A stretch of 64,000 nt of DNA from the NCBI GenBank assembly GCA_013146195.2, contig CM028377.1, positions 34,725,632 to 34,789,631 of the forward strand, given 5' to 3'. The notes under the pieces were generated by a model. It was not told where the DNA came from, did not search any database, and saw only the letters and a program-made list of their open reading frames with translations. Every line of letters starts with the position of its first letter. Within the stretch, counting starts at the first letter, position 1. Source of the DNA: Codonopsis lanceolata (taxonomy: Eukaryota > Streptophyta > Magnoliopsida > Asterales > Campanulaceae). The position numbers and the translations under genes are program-made. Shown here in pieces: positions 44,368-57,162 of this stretch.

Positions 44368-47026
44368 TGTGATGACCCGACCAGGATCCCAATGCGGAAT
44401 CCCAAGTCGTGCCATCCAAGTAGACAAGATACAAGCATGCGCAAGTAGGAATATAAAATTTCACGTGGCGCAACATCGCATACAAATAACAACTTGGCTA
44501 CACTTGGCTGGAAAATAACTGAAAATAAACAAGTATTCGGCGACGTTACAGCCGGAACCCAACAATTACTCCTACAATTATAACATATGCATATATAACC
44601 TCAACGGCCACAACATGTCGGAGACAACATCAATAATAATGCTTTAAAAGAGTAATAAGTGGAATGAGCTGTAGTGAACCATAACAGATAAACAAGTTCG
44701 ACATGGAAGTCGGCGTACAAAAGATTATAAGTCTAGCATAATCAAAGTTATACAACAACACAAAAACCCAAGTCAAGTCTAAGTGACTTGCTTCCCATCG
44801 TCCTTGCCAAAATAAAAGACTAACTACACGTAGTCTCAAAAGTACAACCTCCAAGCTCACTAGCTATCTAGCTCGGATACGGCGAATCTAGCGAGGACCT
44901 TCTCCTTGGCTCGGATCTAAGGAAAACAAAACAAACAAATAGGGTAAGTCAAAAAGACTTAGTAAGTTTTAGTAAGTTTTTAAAAATGCATGTTCATGTC
45001 ATTGCATAGCATTTATCACAATTATGGTACATGCTCATCATATAGCACTTAGCACATTATTCACATAAGTGCGGGAAATAAATCATACAAGTAGGATATG
45101 ATATAGGCCCGGCCGCTACGTAGCTCCTGCAAAAAAGTTTGTTAACCCAATATCGTGACTATGATGCTCGTGACTTCGCATCGATATACCGAACTCCGCC
45201 GGCTAATAACATCCTGTGACGCGCGTATTGATACGGCAAATGGGTTACTTCCCCACTGCGGCCTACAGTGGAGGTGTGTGTGAGGTCCAAGGTACGTCGA
45301 TCCATAGCGAGCACGAATCTCACGATTCGTGAAGGCGATGCATCGTCCTACACTGACATAAAAATCAAACCAAATAGTGCCATCTGGACTTAATGCAATG
45401 CTCAAGTAGATATTTACTCGTCAAGACCAAATAAGGATCGAATTCGACAAGAGCGAACTCGACCGACCAAGTAGGGTATTGATCTCTACCATAAATCATG
45501 TCAAGGAATTTAATTGCTCATAACTAAATAGACACAACGAACTCAATTGCACATAACTAGACTCAACTTATAATTGAGTAAACCCGACCCAACGGTGTCC
45601 AAACTTCGTAGGGATTAAAGTAGTGTTCAACATGTCCCAAGCTTCCCTAGAGTTGACTCCGTTGAGTCTTTACTACACATTCCCAATTTTAAAGAATAGA
45701 AGCTATGTGCTTCATAAACCAACCTAGGTTCATTACTAAGTCCAACTAGGTTATAAATTCTCCAAGGTACTACAATGTAGTTCATATTCAACATATAATC
45801 TAATTAAAGGCTTGAATATATTTCAACATAACAACATACCAAGTAAGCCCTAGGTAGGATACTTTCACATAGCACCTTTTCAAGTAATCATGTAAATAAT
45901 GCTTCTAACATGTTCATAATCCTAAATACACAAGATGAAAGGATATAACATTCTTCCATAAGCATAAAATCATCCTACACATGCTCCTAACAGGTTCACA
46001 TGTTAAGAACACAAGATGAAGGCATACAAAGCAAGTATGTGTACTCATTGACCTAAAAAATCATAGGTTTTGTTGCCTTAGGATCAATGAGTACTAAAAC
46101 AAAGAAGAAGAAGAGTAACTTACTTGTAAACTACACACAAGAAATCAAATGGGAAAACTATTCGGTTAGAAATGCTTTACTCTTCAAGCTCTTCACTTCT
46201 TTGGAGTTTGTTTGAGCAATGGAGGAAGGAATCAAGGAGGACCAAGGGAGAACCTTCAAGAACTCTCACTCTCACGTTTTGGAAAGGGATTCAACAAATG
46301 AGGAGTCCCAAAGCTGATTTGTGATGTTTATGGGTTAGAAAAGTTAGTGGGACAAGTGTCACTATAATGTGGTCACTTAAAAATCTGATTTAGGCTCTAG
46401 TAAACCCTTAAATATCTAACTTAATCACACTTATAACTAGTTAATAAGGTTAGGTTATAAGTAAGGAGGGTTAGGGAGGGTTAGGTGAGGTTTAGGAAGG
46501 GTTTTGATAGGGGTTGAACACACAAATTCGTCAAACAGTCAATACAGAGCATTCCAGCCTCGGGGGACCATGCGGTCGCATGGATCCCATAGCATGTGAC
46601 CGCATGCTAGCTGACGCTCCAACCTCCAATTTTCTGGACACCTTGCGAAGGCAAGGCCATTTCCCCTTGCGACTGCAAGCCCGACAGACCCAAAATGGCT
46701 TAAAAGGCAACCTAAAAGACCCCCAAACATTTGGCCAAAATCAATAAGGCTTAAAACCTCATTCAAAGTGAGTCTAAAACTCACCCCAAACACCCTCGAA
46801 CAACGCTCGAACAATCCAAATGAAGGAGGGAAAGAAGGAGAACTAAACGAGCAATTCAACCAACGATTCAACAAGCATTCAAATAAGATTATAAGCATAT
46901 TAAGGGCATTATGAATGACCTATAAATGATTCTAAAACATATATGAACTAAGTAAACATGCTCATGAACATTAAGAATGCATGAAGTCAAGCACACAATG
47001 ATCAGGCAAGAATCCGGGGTGTTACA
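44368..47026 (-). mobile_element. 3' LTR of the minus-strand Tekay element (2659 bp)
   Basis: On its own strand it starts TGTAACACCCCGG and ends GGTCATCACA. Four palindromes lie at 46568-46583, 46592-46607, 46641-46656 and 46666-46679. It matches the interrupted 5' LTR (about 2673 bp when joined in length) closely. Confidence 0.95.
46568..46679 (-). promoter_or_regulatory. Two pairs of palindromes in the 3' LTR
   Basis: CCATGCGGTCGCATGG (46568), GCATGTGACCGCATGC (46592), CCTTGCGAAGGCAAGG (46641) and CTTGCGACTGCAAG (46666). Start-to-start spacing in each pair is 24-25 bp, with about 50 bp between pairs. This matches the layout at 10967-11086 with different arm sequences. Confidence 0.5.
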
Positions 47027-48228
47027 CTCTCCCTTTCTTTAAGGAATTTAGTCCCTAAATTCTTACCAAGTCCATCAAATAAATGTGGATGCTTCTCGCG
47101 CATCTCCGCTTCCGTTTTCCAACTCGCTTCCTCAATGTTGTGATTTCTCCAAAGGACTTTAACTAAGGGAATCCTCTTGGTTCGTAGCACTTGCTCTTTG
47201 GTATCCAAAATCCTCACGGACTTCTCAACATAGGACATATCCGACTCAAATGTTATCTCTTCATACTCAAGTACGTGGGACTCGTCTTTCAAATACTTTC
47301 GCAACATAAAAACATGGAAGATATTATGAATCTCCGAAAGTGAAGGTGGTAATGCAACTCGATAAGGGAAGGACCCAACTCTCTCAAGAATCTCGAATAA
47401 GCCAATATATCTCGGTGTAAGCTTCTCTTTCTTGCCAAATCTCTTCGTACCCCTTCTCAGTGACACCTTCAAGAATACATAATCTCCCACTTGGAACTCA
47501 AGATCCCGTCTATGATTATCCGCGTAACTCTTTTGCCGACTTTGAGCGGTGCGTAATCTGTCTCTAATTAACTTCACGCTCTCAACTGACTGTTGTACCA
47601 ACTCGGAACCCCAACATTTTGCCTCTCTAACTTTGTCCCAACAAATTGGTGATCTACATTTACGCCCATACAATGCCATCTTAATACTCGACTGATAGCT
47701 GTTATTATACGCGAACTCGGCTAAGGGTAAATGAGAATCCCAACTTCCTTTAAAATCCACGACACAAGCTCGAAGCATGTCCTCCAAAATCTGAATCAAC
47801 CGCTCGGATTGACCATCCATTTGAGGATGAAAAGTTGTACTAAATTTCAAATCTGTTCCCAAAGCCCCCTGCAACGACCGCCAAAATCTGGATGTGAACC
47901 TCGGATCTCTATCAGACACAATACTCACTGGAACGCCATGAAGTCTCACGATCTCCTGAATGTACAAGGCTGCCAACTGAGTCAATGAATAAGTGATCGC
48001 AATAGGTATGAAGTGTGCAGACTTAGTCAATCTATCAACTATGACCCATACTGCGTTGAATCCTCTATGCGTGCGCGGTAACCCTGTCACAAAGTCCATA
48101 GTAATAAACTCCCATTTCCATTCAGGAATCTCGAGTGGTTGTAGAAATACCGCAGGCCTTTGATGTTCAGCCTTGACCTGTTGACAAGTCAAACATCTCG
48201 ATACATACTCTGCAATTTCCCTCTTCAT
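47002..48228 (-). pseudogene. Minus-strand Tekay: integrase with chromodomain
   Basis: A 408-residue frame covers the zinc-module cysteines (RCLTCQQVKAEH), the DDE core (ITMDFVTGLP, IVSDRDPRF, DGQSERLIQ), the GPY/F module (LTPRYIGLFEILERVG) and the chromodomain (ILDTKEQVLRTKRIP, VKVLWRNH). A few residues are lost near IKMALYGRK. The frame reads through the polypurine tract and stops 25 nt inside the 3' LTR. The HH part of the zinc module lies in the neighbouring frame, separated by a stop near 48243. Confidence 0.92.
47027..47040 (-). other. Polypurine tract of the minus-strand element
   Basis: On the minus strand AAAGAAAGGGAGAG directly precedes the LTR start TGTAACACC. Confidence 0.85.
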
Positions 48229-48243
48229 GCCTTTCCACCAAAA

Positions 48244-48780
48244 CTATCGTTTCAAGTCTAAATGCATCTTCGTGCTCCCCGGGTGAATAGTGTATCTCGC
48301 TTTATGAACCTCATCAAGAACTTGCCTCTTCACTTCATCACTAGCAGGAACGCAAATTCTTCCTCGAAATGTTAAAGTACCATCATTACTAATCGCAAAG
48401 TCGGGTGATACATTCTCAGCCAATCCATCAAGTATTTTCTTCAACTCCGGATCATTTCCTTGTGCTTCTTTAATCCTCCCAAGTAAAACTGGTGTAGCAC
48501 AAACATTCACAAAAATCACACATCTATCATAAATGCTAGGACCCCAATCTCGCAAGTCTTCCAACATTTTCCATTCTCTAACCATTAAACAAGACATGTG
48601 CACTTTCCTACTCAAGGCATCCGCTACCACGTTTGCTTTCCCCGGATGATACAAGATGGTACAATCATGGTCCTTTAACTTCTCCATCCATCTCTTTTGT
48701 CTCATATTCAATTCTTTTTGAGAAAATAAATACTTCAAGCTTTTGTGGTCGGTGAAGATCTCAAACTTATCCCCATACAA
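48244..48780 (-). pseudogene. Minus-strand Tekay: RNase H end and integrase N-terminus
   Basis: A 178-residue frame with FEIFTDHKSLKYLFSQKEL, NVVADALSRK, the integrase N-terminal region and the histidine part of the HHCC module (DEVHKARYTIHPGSTK). It overlaps the upstream reverse transcriptase/RNase H frame by about 45 nt through one indel. It ends in a stop immediately before the next integrase frame. Confidence 0.9.
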
Positions 48781-49592
48781 GTAATGCTTCCATTTATGTA
48801 ACGCAAAATAATCGCAGCCAATTCTAAATTGTGCATTGGGTAATTTTGTTCATGAGTAGACAACTTCCTCGATGCATAAGCAATGACTCTACCATTTTGC
48901 ATAAGCACACATCCCAAACCTTCCTTAGAAGCGTCGCTATAGATCACAAAATTATCTCCTCCATTAGGCAAGGCCAAAATAGGTGCCGTCGTCAACCGCT
49001 TCTTAAGTTCTTGGAAACTAGCCTCGCATTTCTCGCTCCAAACAAATGGTGAATTCTTTTGTGTCAATCTAGTCATAGGAGTCACGATTCGTGAAAAACC
49101 CTCAATAAATCTTCGATAGTAACCCGCTAGACCCAAGAAACTCCAAACATCGGTAACCGAACTAGGTCTCCTCCAATTCATCACCGCTTCAACCTTAGAA
49201 GGATCCACGGCTATCCCGTCTCTAGAAACAATGTGCCCTAAAAATGATACTTCCTCTAGCCAAAAGGCACATTTACTAAATTTCGCATAAAGTTGTTTCT
49301 CCTGAAGAGTAGACAAGACAATCCTCAAGTGTTTCTCATGCTACTCCCGAGATTTCGAATACACTAAAATATCATCAATAAAGACTACCACAAAACAATC
49401 AAGGTGGCTATGAAAGACACGATTCATCAAATCCATAAATACCGCCGGTGCATTCGTGCGCCAAGTCAACCCGCGGTACTTCATCAAACATAACTCGGAA
49501 AGTGTCACTATCCGACTCTTTCTAACTCTACTATGGCGTCTTCCTTGTCCCATAGCCCGACACCCCTTTGATGTAAGTAGACAAAATGTCAT
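48735..49592 (-). pseudogene. Minus-strand Tekay: reverse transcriptase C-terminal half and RNase H
   Basis: Two frames (49341-49592 and 48735-49328) together give NAPAVFMDLMNRVF, the catalytic FVVVFIDDILVYSK, connection-domain motifs (GYYRRFIEGFSRI) and RNase H (IYSDASKEGLGCVLMQN, RKLSTHEQNYP). A stop between the frames lies just after KSRE. The N-terminal third of the polymerase lies in the damaged tract upstream. Confidence 0.9.
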
Positions 49593-49810
49593 GGTCTCAA
49601 AAATGAATGAGCTAGCTATCTATTGCAGTGGATCCATGACGATGGTGTTATTTATTATCACCTTTATTCAACCTCCCATTTCATTCACTTCAAAGTGTCA
49701 TGTGCCCCGTCTTTGGAATGTCAACCTTCCCCCCATCTCAAGTCAAGCTCTTTGCAATTGGTCTCAAATATTTATTCTCACCGATAATCTATGCATAAGC
49801 TCCCATCACA
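49490..49810 (-). pseudogene. Scrambled reverse transcriptase core
   Basis: Between VLFV (about 49810) and NAPAVFM (about 49450), the sequence should encode the first catalytic aspartate region and the MPFG motif. Instead short recognisable pieces (a TATGCATAGATTAT-like CIDY remnant, AATAAATAT, CTTGACTTGAGATGGGG) are separated by deletions. They are followed by about 200 bp with no visible similarity to the other copies. The element therefore lacks a working polymerase. Confidence 0.75.
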
Positions 49811-50427
49811 AATAAGACCGGTGCGCCCCAAGGCGACACACTTGGTTTAATAAAACCAATCTTAAGAAGTTCTTGCAACTGAATTTTCAACTCCTTAAGC
49901 TCCATGGGCGCCATCCTATACGATGCCTTAGAAATCGGTGAAGTCCTCGGAATGAGTTCAATACAAAATTCTAGCTCTCTATTGGGTGGCATAGCATGGT
50001 CGGTAGAAAATACATCGGGAAACTCACATACTACCGGAACCTCTTCTCATTTTGGTGAAGACTTCTTCTTATCGACAACACATGCAAGATAACCAGTACA
50101 CCCATGTGACAATAACTTTCTAGCCCTTAGAGCAGAAATAAAATGCAACCCACTCAATGCATGATCACCCACAAATGTAAATTTAGGCACACCCGGCATA
50201 GAAAAAGTAACCCGCTTTTTATGGCAGTCAACTAACGCATGATAAGCACATAACAAGTCCATACCGAGAATCACATCAAAATCACGTATAGGTAGAACTA
50301 CCAAGTCCGCATGCAAAGTGTGGTCACCCACCAATACATCACAAGCTTTAAACACTTTAGACGCCAACATATATTCCCCAAGCGGGGTAGACACTTCAAA
50401 CAAATAAGGCAAAGGTTGAGGCAACAC
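49789..50427 (-). pseudogene. Minus-strand Tekay: protease C-terminal half and link to reverse transcriptase
   Basis: Frame 50047-50427 carries the protease body (FDVILGMDLLCAYHALVDC) and 49789-49992 carries LEFCIELIPRTSPISKASYR and MELKELKIQLQELLKIGFIK. A frameshift separates them near 50040. Confidence 0.85.
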
Positions 50428-50457
50428 ACATAAATTCTCAACAAAGTGCGAAGCAAC

Positions 50458-50742
50458 TTAAGAATGCGAAGACCCTGAATCTATGAGAACTCGAGCCTTA
50501 TGATCAAATATAGAAAGAGTACCTCCTATCACTGCCATAGACCCCTGAACCTCGCGATCAAGCGCAAACACACGACCCTGCACCTTAGGTCTCCCATCTA
50601 CACCTCTCTTGGCTCCAGACTGAGCCACATTCCCCGGTTGAACTGCCCCAGCTTTTGGGCAATCCTTCCTAAAATGAGTACCATCTCCACAAATAGTACA
50701 CTTCCCAAGCTTCGCCCAACACCAATCAACTGTGTGACCCAC
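50458..50742 (-). pseudogene. Minus-strand Tekay: gag zinc knuckle and protease active site
   Basis: Frame with the CCHC knuckle (GKCTICGDGTHFRKDCPK) and the protease start with the normal D-S-G triad (RVLIDSGSSHS). It ends at a stop where the other copies read Y, and continues in the next frame (50047-50427). Confidence 0.88.
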
Positions 50743-50892
50743 CTTCTAACAATAGCTGCAAGTCATATTCCCGCTACGCTGACCTTGTTGCCCTTGTGTA
50801 GAAGAAGTATTGTTACCCGCTTCTTACCTTGGCCTCCACCTCTCCTATCTCTGGCCTTGGTATCATCTCTGTTACTGAATTATTACCCGGTG

Positions 50893-51717
50893 TTATGTAG
50901 AGGCTGCATTACTAGAATTACCCTTACCTCGGTGCTCTTCAATATCCTGCTCCACCTCATAAGCTCGGTCAACTGCACCCCGATACTCCGTAAGCTTAAG
51001 TGCCAAAATCTTCTTCCTAAACGCAGTCCTCAACCCCTTAACAAATTTATGTGTTCTTTGGGCTTCGGTAGGAATCAAGTGTGTACAATAACGACTCAAC
51101 TCGTTGAACTTTGCAGAATACTCAGCTACAGTCATGCTACCTTGCTCAAGATCATAAAACTCTCGCTCCCTCTTGTTACGGACCACATCTGGCACATACT
51201 CATTTTTGAACTCCCTTTGAAAATTAGCCCAAGTAATCGGAACTTGTTGCATCTCCCAACTTTCCTTCAACACATTCCACCAATGCTCGGCAGCTCCCTT
51301 AAACTTGAATGTTGCCAACATAACTCTTTCCTCATCGGTACATCCCAGCATATACAATAGCTTAATCATCCTTCCATCCATAACTTGGCCTCCCTAGGGT
51401 TCGGCTCCCCAAGAAATACACTCGGTTTCAACTTAAGGAATTTCTCTAGAAGGGTTGTCATTCCTCCGTCTCGGTGGTGATACTACCTCTTCCTGTCGTG
51501 GTGGTGGTGGTGCTCCTTCAGCTTGACCTCCCTGGCCTGCACCTGTCAGAAAAGCCATCATTTTGCGGTATAGTTCTGCCATCAGCGCATCCGGACCAAC
51601 CAGGTTCTGCGGCGGTGGTACCTCAGCCTCAGGCTCGACCGGACCTCTCCTGGGTCTACCTCTACCACGGCCATTACCATCCCTAGGATTCTCCATCAAA
51701 CACCTATAAGAATTCAC
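50893..51717 (-). pseudogene. Minus-strand Tekay: gag
   Basis: Gag starts at 51696 (MENPRDGNGRGRGRPRR) or in frame at 51717. The basic, proline-rich N-terminus (to 51433) is followed after a stop by the core domain frame 50893-51381 (LLYMLGCTDEERVMLATFKF, FQREFKNEYVPDVVRNK, ELSRYCTHLIPTEAQRTH). This is the best-preserved gag in the window. The short region 50743-50892 links it to the zinc knuckle with frame changes. Confidence 0.88.
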
Positions 51718-51793
51718 TCGACGTTAGAATCATCACACAAATAACCAACCCACCTAGTCCATGGAACCTATCCTGGCCGACAACTAACCTATA

Positions 51794-51805
51794 GCTCTGA
51801 TACCA
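51794..51805 (-). other. Primer-binding site of the minus-strand element
   Basis: On the minus strand TGGTATCAGAGC, the standard initiator-Met tRNA site, follows the LTR end by two bases. Confidence 0.92.
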
Positions 51806-53858
51806 AGTGTGATGACCCGACCCGGATCCCAATGCGGAATCCCAAGTCGTGCCGTCCAAGTAGACAAGATACAAGCATACGCAAGTAGGAATATAAAATT
51901 TCACGTGGCGCAACATCGCATACAAATAACAACTCGGCTACACTTGGCCGGAAAAAAACTGAAAATAAACAAGTCTTCAGCGACGTTACAGCCGGAACCC
52001 AACAACTACTCCTACAATTATAACACATGCATATATAACCTCAACGGCCACACATGCCGGAGACAACAACAACAATAATACTTTAAAAGAGTAATAAGCG
52101 GAATAAGCTGTAGTGAACCATAACATATAAACAAGCTCGACATGGAAGTCGGCATACAAAAGATTATAAGTCTAGCATAATCAAAGTTATACAACAACAC
52201 AAAAACCCAAGTCAAGTCTAAGTGACTTGCTTCCCATCGTCCTTGCCAAAATAAAAGACTAACTACACGTAGTCTCAAAAGTACAACCTCCAAGCTCACT
52301 AGCTATCTAGCTCGGATACGGCGAATCTAGCGAGGACCTTCTCCTTGGCTCGGATCTAAGGAAAACAAAACAAACAAATAGGGTAAGTCATAAAGACTTA
52401 GTAAGTTTTTAAAAATGCATGTTCATGTCATTGCATAACATTTATCACAATTATGGTACATGCTCATCATATAGCACTTAGCACATTATTCACATAAGTG
52501 CGGGAAATAAATCATACAAGCAGTATATGATATAGGCCCGACCGCTACGTAGCTCCTGCAAAAAAGTTTGTTAACCCAATATCGTGACTACGATGCTCGT
52601 GACTTCGAATCGATATACCGAACTCTGTCGGCTAATAGCAGCCTGTGACGCACGTATTGATATGGCAAAGGGGCTACTTCCCCACTGTGGCCTACAGTGG
52701 AGGTGTGTGTGAGGTCCAAGGTACGGCGATCCATAGCGAGCACGAATCTCACGATTCGTGAAGGTGATGCATCGTCCTACCCTGACATAAAAATCAAACC
52801 AAATAGTGCCAGCTGGACTTAATGCAATGCTCAAGTAGATATTTACTAGTCAAGACCAAATTAATATGGATCGAATTCGACAAGAGCGAACTCGACCGAC
52901 CAAGTAGGGTATTAATCTCTACCATAAATCATGTCAAGGCAATTAATTGCTCATAACTAAATAGACACAACGAACTCAATTGCACATAACTAGACTTAAC
53001 TTACAATTGAGTAAACCCGACCCAACGGTGTCCAAATTTCGTAGGGATTAAAAGTAGTGTTCAACATGTCCCAAACTTCCTTAGAGTCGACTCCGTTGAG
53101 TCTTTACTACACATTCCCAATTTTAAAGAATAGAAGCTATGTGCTTCATAAACCAACCTAGGTTCATTACTAAGTCCAACTACGTTATAAATTCTCCAAG
53201 GTACTACAATGTAGTTCATATTCAACATATAATCCAATTAAAGGCTAGAATATATTTCAACATAACAACATACAAAGTAAGCCCTAGGTAGGATACTTTC
53301 ACATAGCACCATTTCAAGTAATCATGTAAATAATGCTTCTAAAATGTTCATAATCCTAAATACACAAGATGAAAGGATATAACATTCTTCCATAAGCATA
53401 AAATCATCTTACACATGCTCCTAACAAGTTCACATGTTAAGAACACAAGATGAAGGCATACAAAGCAAGTATGTGTACTCATTGACCTCAAAAATCATAG
53501 GTTTTGTTTCCTTAGGATCAATGAGTACTAAAACAAAGAAGAAGAAGAGTAACTTACTTGTAAACTACACACAAGAAATCAAATGGGAAAACTATTCGGT
53601 TAGAAATGCTTTACTCTTCAAGCTTTTCACTTCTTTGGAGTTTGTTTGAGCAATGGAGGAAGGAATCATGGAGGACCAAGGGAGAACCTTCAAGAACTCA
53701 TGGGAACCCTCAAGAACTCTCACACTCACGTTGTTGGAAAGGGATTCAGCAAATGAGGAGTCCCAAAGCTGATTTGTGGTGTTTATGGGTTAGAAAAGTT
53801 AGTGGGACAAGTGGCACTATAATGTGGTCACTTAAAAATCTGATTTGGGCTCTAATAA

Positions 53859-56800
53859 TGTGGCGACCCGACCCGGATCCCAAGACGAGACCCCGAGGTT
53901 GTGCCGCTTCCAAAAAGGCACATAACAAAAACAAGTAGCAAATAGTGGGTAAGGCCATAACGGCGGTACGCCAAAAACTTTAACACATGCGGAAGCGTAT
54001 AATAATTAAACAGTGGTGCCCGAGCTAACAAGCTCAAACTAACACAACCTTAGAGATAATGAATCTCTTGGTCCAAAAATAAAATCATGTGACGCAACAA
54101 TAGGCACATATAACAATTTATAGCAATTATATATCAAGTCATCGGCGACGTTACGGCCGGAACCCAACATTAAACTAAGTCTACAACTCTAGTCTAACAT
54201 GCTTAACGGCTAAAACATGCCGGATATAACAAACATAATAAACAAACCAATATATGGTTAAAACAACTAAAGCATGAGCATCATAAATACATAAGGCACG
54301 ACTAACATATGTTGGTTCTCAAAACATTAAGTACTAATAATTAAACACAACAAGTCTTGCTACCCCACATAAAGTTTATATAACTTTATGTCCCGTCGTC
54401 CTTGCCAAAAGAAAAAGTTACTAAAATTTACAAGGTAGCAACCTCGACAAAGCTTCACCAATCGCAACTTGACAATCACTTCGAACCACTCGCACGGCTC
54501 GGATCTAGGGAAAACAATCAAAACAAATAGGAGTAAGTCATAAAGACTTAGCAAGTTACTAACATAACTTCCTGTCATGGCATCATGCTCAACAATAATA
54601 ATTCATGTTATTGCATAATATACATTTCATAAATAATCATGTCAAGGTATTCATACTTAACAATCTTGAATATCATGTTATCAACAAGTATAACATTTCA
54701 TTAATTCAATCAACCATCATTTCATATCATATCATATTCACGTAGCACATTATTCACATATAAGCACTCGTGAGTCAATTCATACAAAAGGGAGGTGATA
54801 TCGTTATTTTTTCCGCGCATGTCGCCTCCCGCAAAAACATGTGCCAAACTTATGTGTCCTCGATATCCCTTTCGTGGATATCGACGCCCCGAGACATTTC
54901 CCCGCCGAGTTCCGATAGTTATCAAAGTCATGTTTCCATACTACAACTAAGATCAACTACTTCCCTACCGTGGCCATCGATAGAGGGGTGTAATCCGGCC
55001 GCGGCGATCCATCAAAATCACGAATCTCACAATTCGTGAAGATGATGCATCGTCCCCGCCCCCAAAGACTCAACAAACCGACTCACTGACTCAAACTTCA
55101 AGCACACGTAATTCATATTCATATGCTCAAATAAGTAGGCAAGTACTCTACAATCATCTAGTCATGCTTTTAATTCACAACTAGCACATAATCACATTAG
55201 AGATAAATCAAGACTCTAATCATCAAGTGTTCTTCATACACTTTAAAATGCTTGGAGGCTTAACCTCCATTAATACTACCCCAAAATTGTAGGACTTAGC
55301 ATATTACTCCTTAATGTCATACTAACTCCAATGGTCAACTCCGTTGAGTCATAATCAATCTTTCAAAATTAGGTATAGAAGCCATTGGCCTCAATACTCT
55401 CCTATGTCCATACTAACGTAATTAAATAGGTTACTAAGGTCATTAAACCCATAAAACCCCAATCAAACAATCAAGTATGAAACATAGAATCAAAGTCACA
55501 AACTAGGCATATACATTCTTGTCATTTCATCAAATATGCACCCAACACTTAAACAACAAGGTAGGGTGATTTATCATACATTACCACACATAAATAACAT
55601 CAAAAACATGGTTTATAACCTGTTTATAATCTGATCATACAACCAAAAATATAACATTTAGCATATACGTGAACATAGCATCTCTACAAGCCTAACTATT
55701 TCACCAAACATGCTCCCAATGCTTAAACAACAAAGTAGGGTGATTTATCATACATTATCACACATAAATAACATCCTAAACATGGTTTATAACCTGTTTA
55801 TAATCTGATCTTACAACTAAAAATGTAACATTTAGCATATACGTGAACATAGCATCTCAACAAGCCTAACTATTTCATCAAACATGCTCCCAATGCTTAA
55901 ACAACAAAGTAGAGTGATTTATCATAAATTATCACACTTAAATAACATCAAAATCATGATTTATAATAGGTCTATAATCTGTTCATACAACCCAAATTCA
56001 TCATATAGCATAAACTAGAACATGACATCTCTACAAAGTCCTAAGTGCTCTCATTGACCTCATATAGCAAGATTGTTTTCCCTAGGGTCAATGAGGCTAA
56101 AATAAATAAGAAGAGATGTTGTAACTTACCTTAAACAAGCCCTAAAAGATGTACAAAAACGTCCATCCAAGGGTGGGTATGTGTTCTCCTTGCTCTCCTC
56201 TTCACTTCTACCGTTCGGTTTTGGAAATGGCTTCTTCAATAGTTGGCCACCATTGTTGAACACTCAAGAACCTTCAAGAACTCTCTATAACTTGTCTAAA
56301 CTGATCAGCCACGAATTTGGAAGATGAAGACTGATTAGGATGGCTTAGTGGAGGTATTTGGTCATGCAATGGCTGAAGTGGGGTGGGGGAAGGTGTCCAA
56401 TGCATGGCTTTGCATGTTGGAGGTCTTTCTTTGCCAAGTGTTGTACATGCATCCAAAACACTTAAAACTTGTCAAGCATGCATGAGAGGCTAGGTGGGAC
56501 GAACTAGGGTGGTTTAGGGTGGGTTAGGTTGGGTTTGGGTGGGGTTTAGTTAGGTCAAATGTTGACAAATCAGAAAATCCCGTAATTCTGGAAACTGGGC
56601 AATGCGGTCGCATGGGTCTCACACCATGCGAGCGCTTCATACTGTTTTTCACAATTCTTTCATTTTGCTCCCTTGCTTGTTCTAGGTCTTTCCCTCTTGC
56701 ACCCTCAAGTCCTCCAAAGCCCGAAATGGTCTAGAATTCAATCTTAAATACTTCTAAAACATAATCAAGGCAAATCAAAGTTCAAACCTCAATCAAACAT

Positions 56801-57162
56801 GGCTAAGAACTTAGGAAAAACACTCCCGAACGACAACCGAAAAGGTCAAACGAAGAAGGGTTAACGCTCGAATCAAACTAGCTATCAAACCGACGATGCA
56901 ACTAGCATTCAACCAACATCTAAAGCGTGTTAATGATGTTAAGAATGGTTTCTAACATTTATCCAAGTGTTTACAACATAAAACACAAACCCGAGTTTCA
57001 AAGCAACTCGTGAAGGAAAGGTGCAAACGAGCATCTCAAACGACGTCAATGAACATGCTATCGATTTTAAACATATGAGTAAGCTAAGTTAACATACTAA
57101 TGATGATTATGAAAGTATGAACTCATGCAATAAACAAGTAAGCAATAAACTAGGGTTTTACA
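53859..57162 (-). mobile_element. Nested solo LTR (3304 bp) with 5-bp duplication
   Basis: On its own strand it runs from TGTAAAACCCTAG to GGGTCGGGTCGCCACA. AATAA occurs directly on both sides (53854-53858 and 57163-57167). No internal region is present, so it is a solo LTR left by recombination between two LTRs. Its end and general layout resemble the Tekay LTRs (palindromes at 56600-56637), but the body is diverged. It carries a 174-bp tandem array. Confidence 0.93.
55541..56040. repeat. 174-bp tandem array inside the solo LTR
   Basis: Units start at 55541, 55715 and 55889 with CCCAANNCTTAAACAACAA. Each includes GTGATTTATCATA, ATAAATAACATC and TTTATAATCTG in order. The third unit is more diverged and incomplete. 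Confidence 0.9.
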
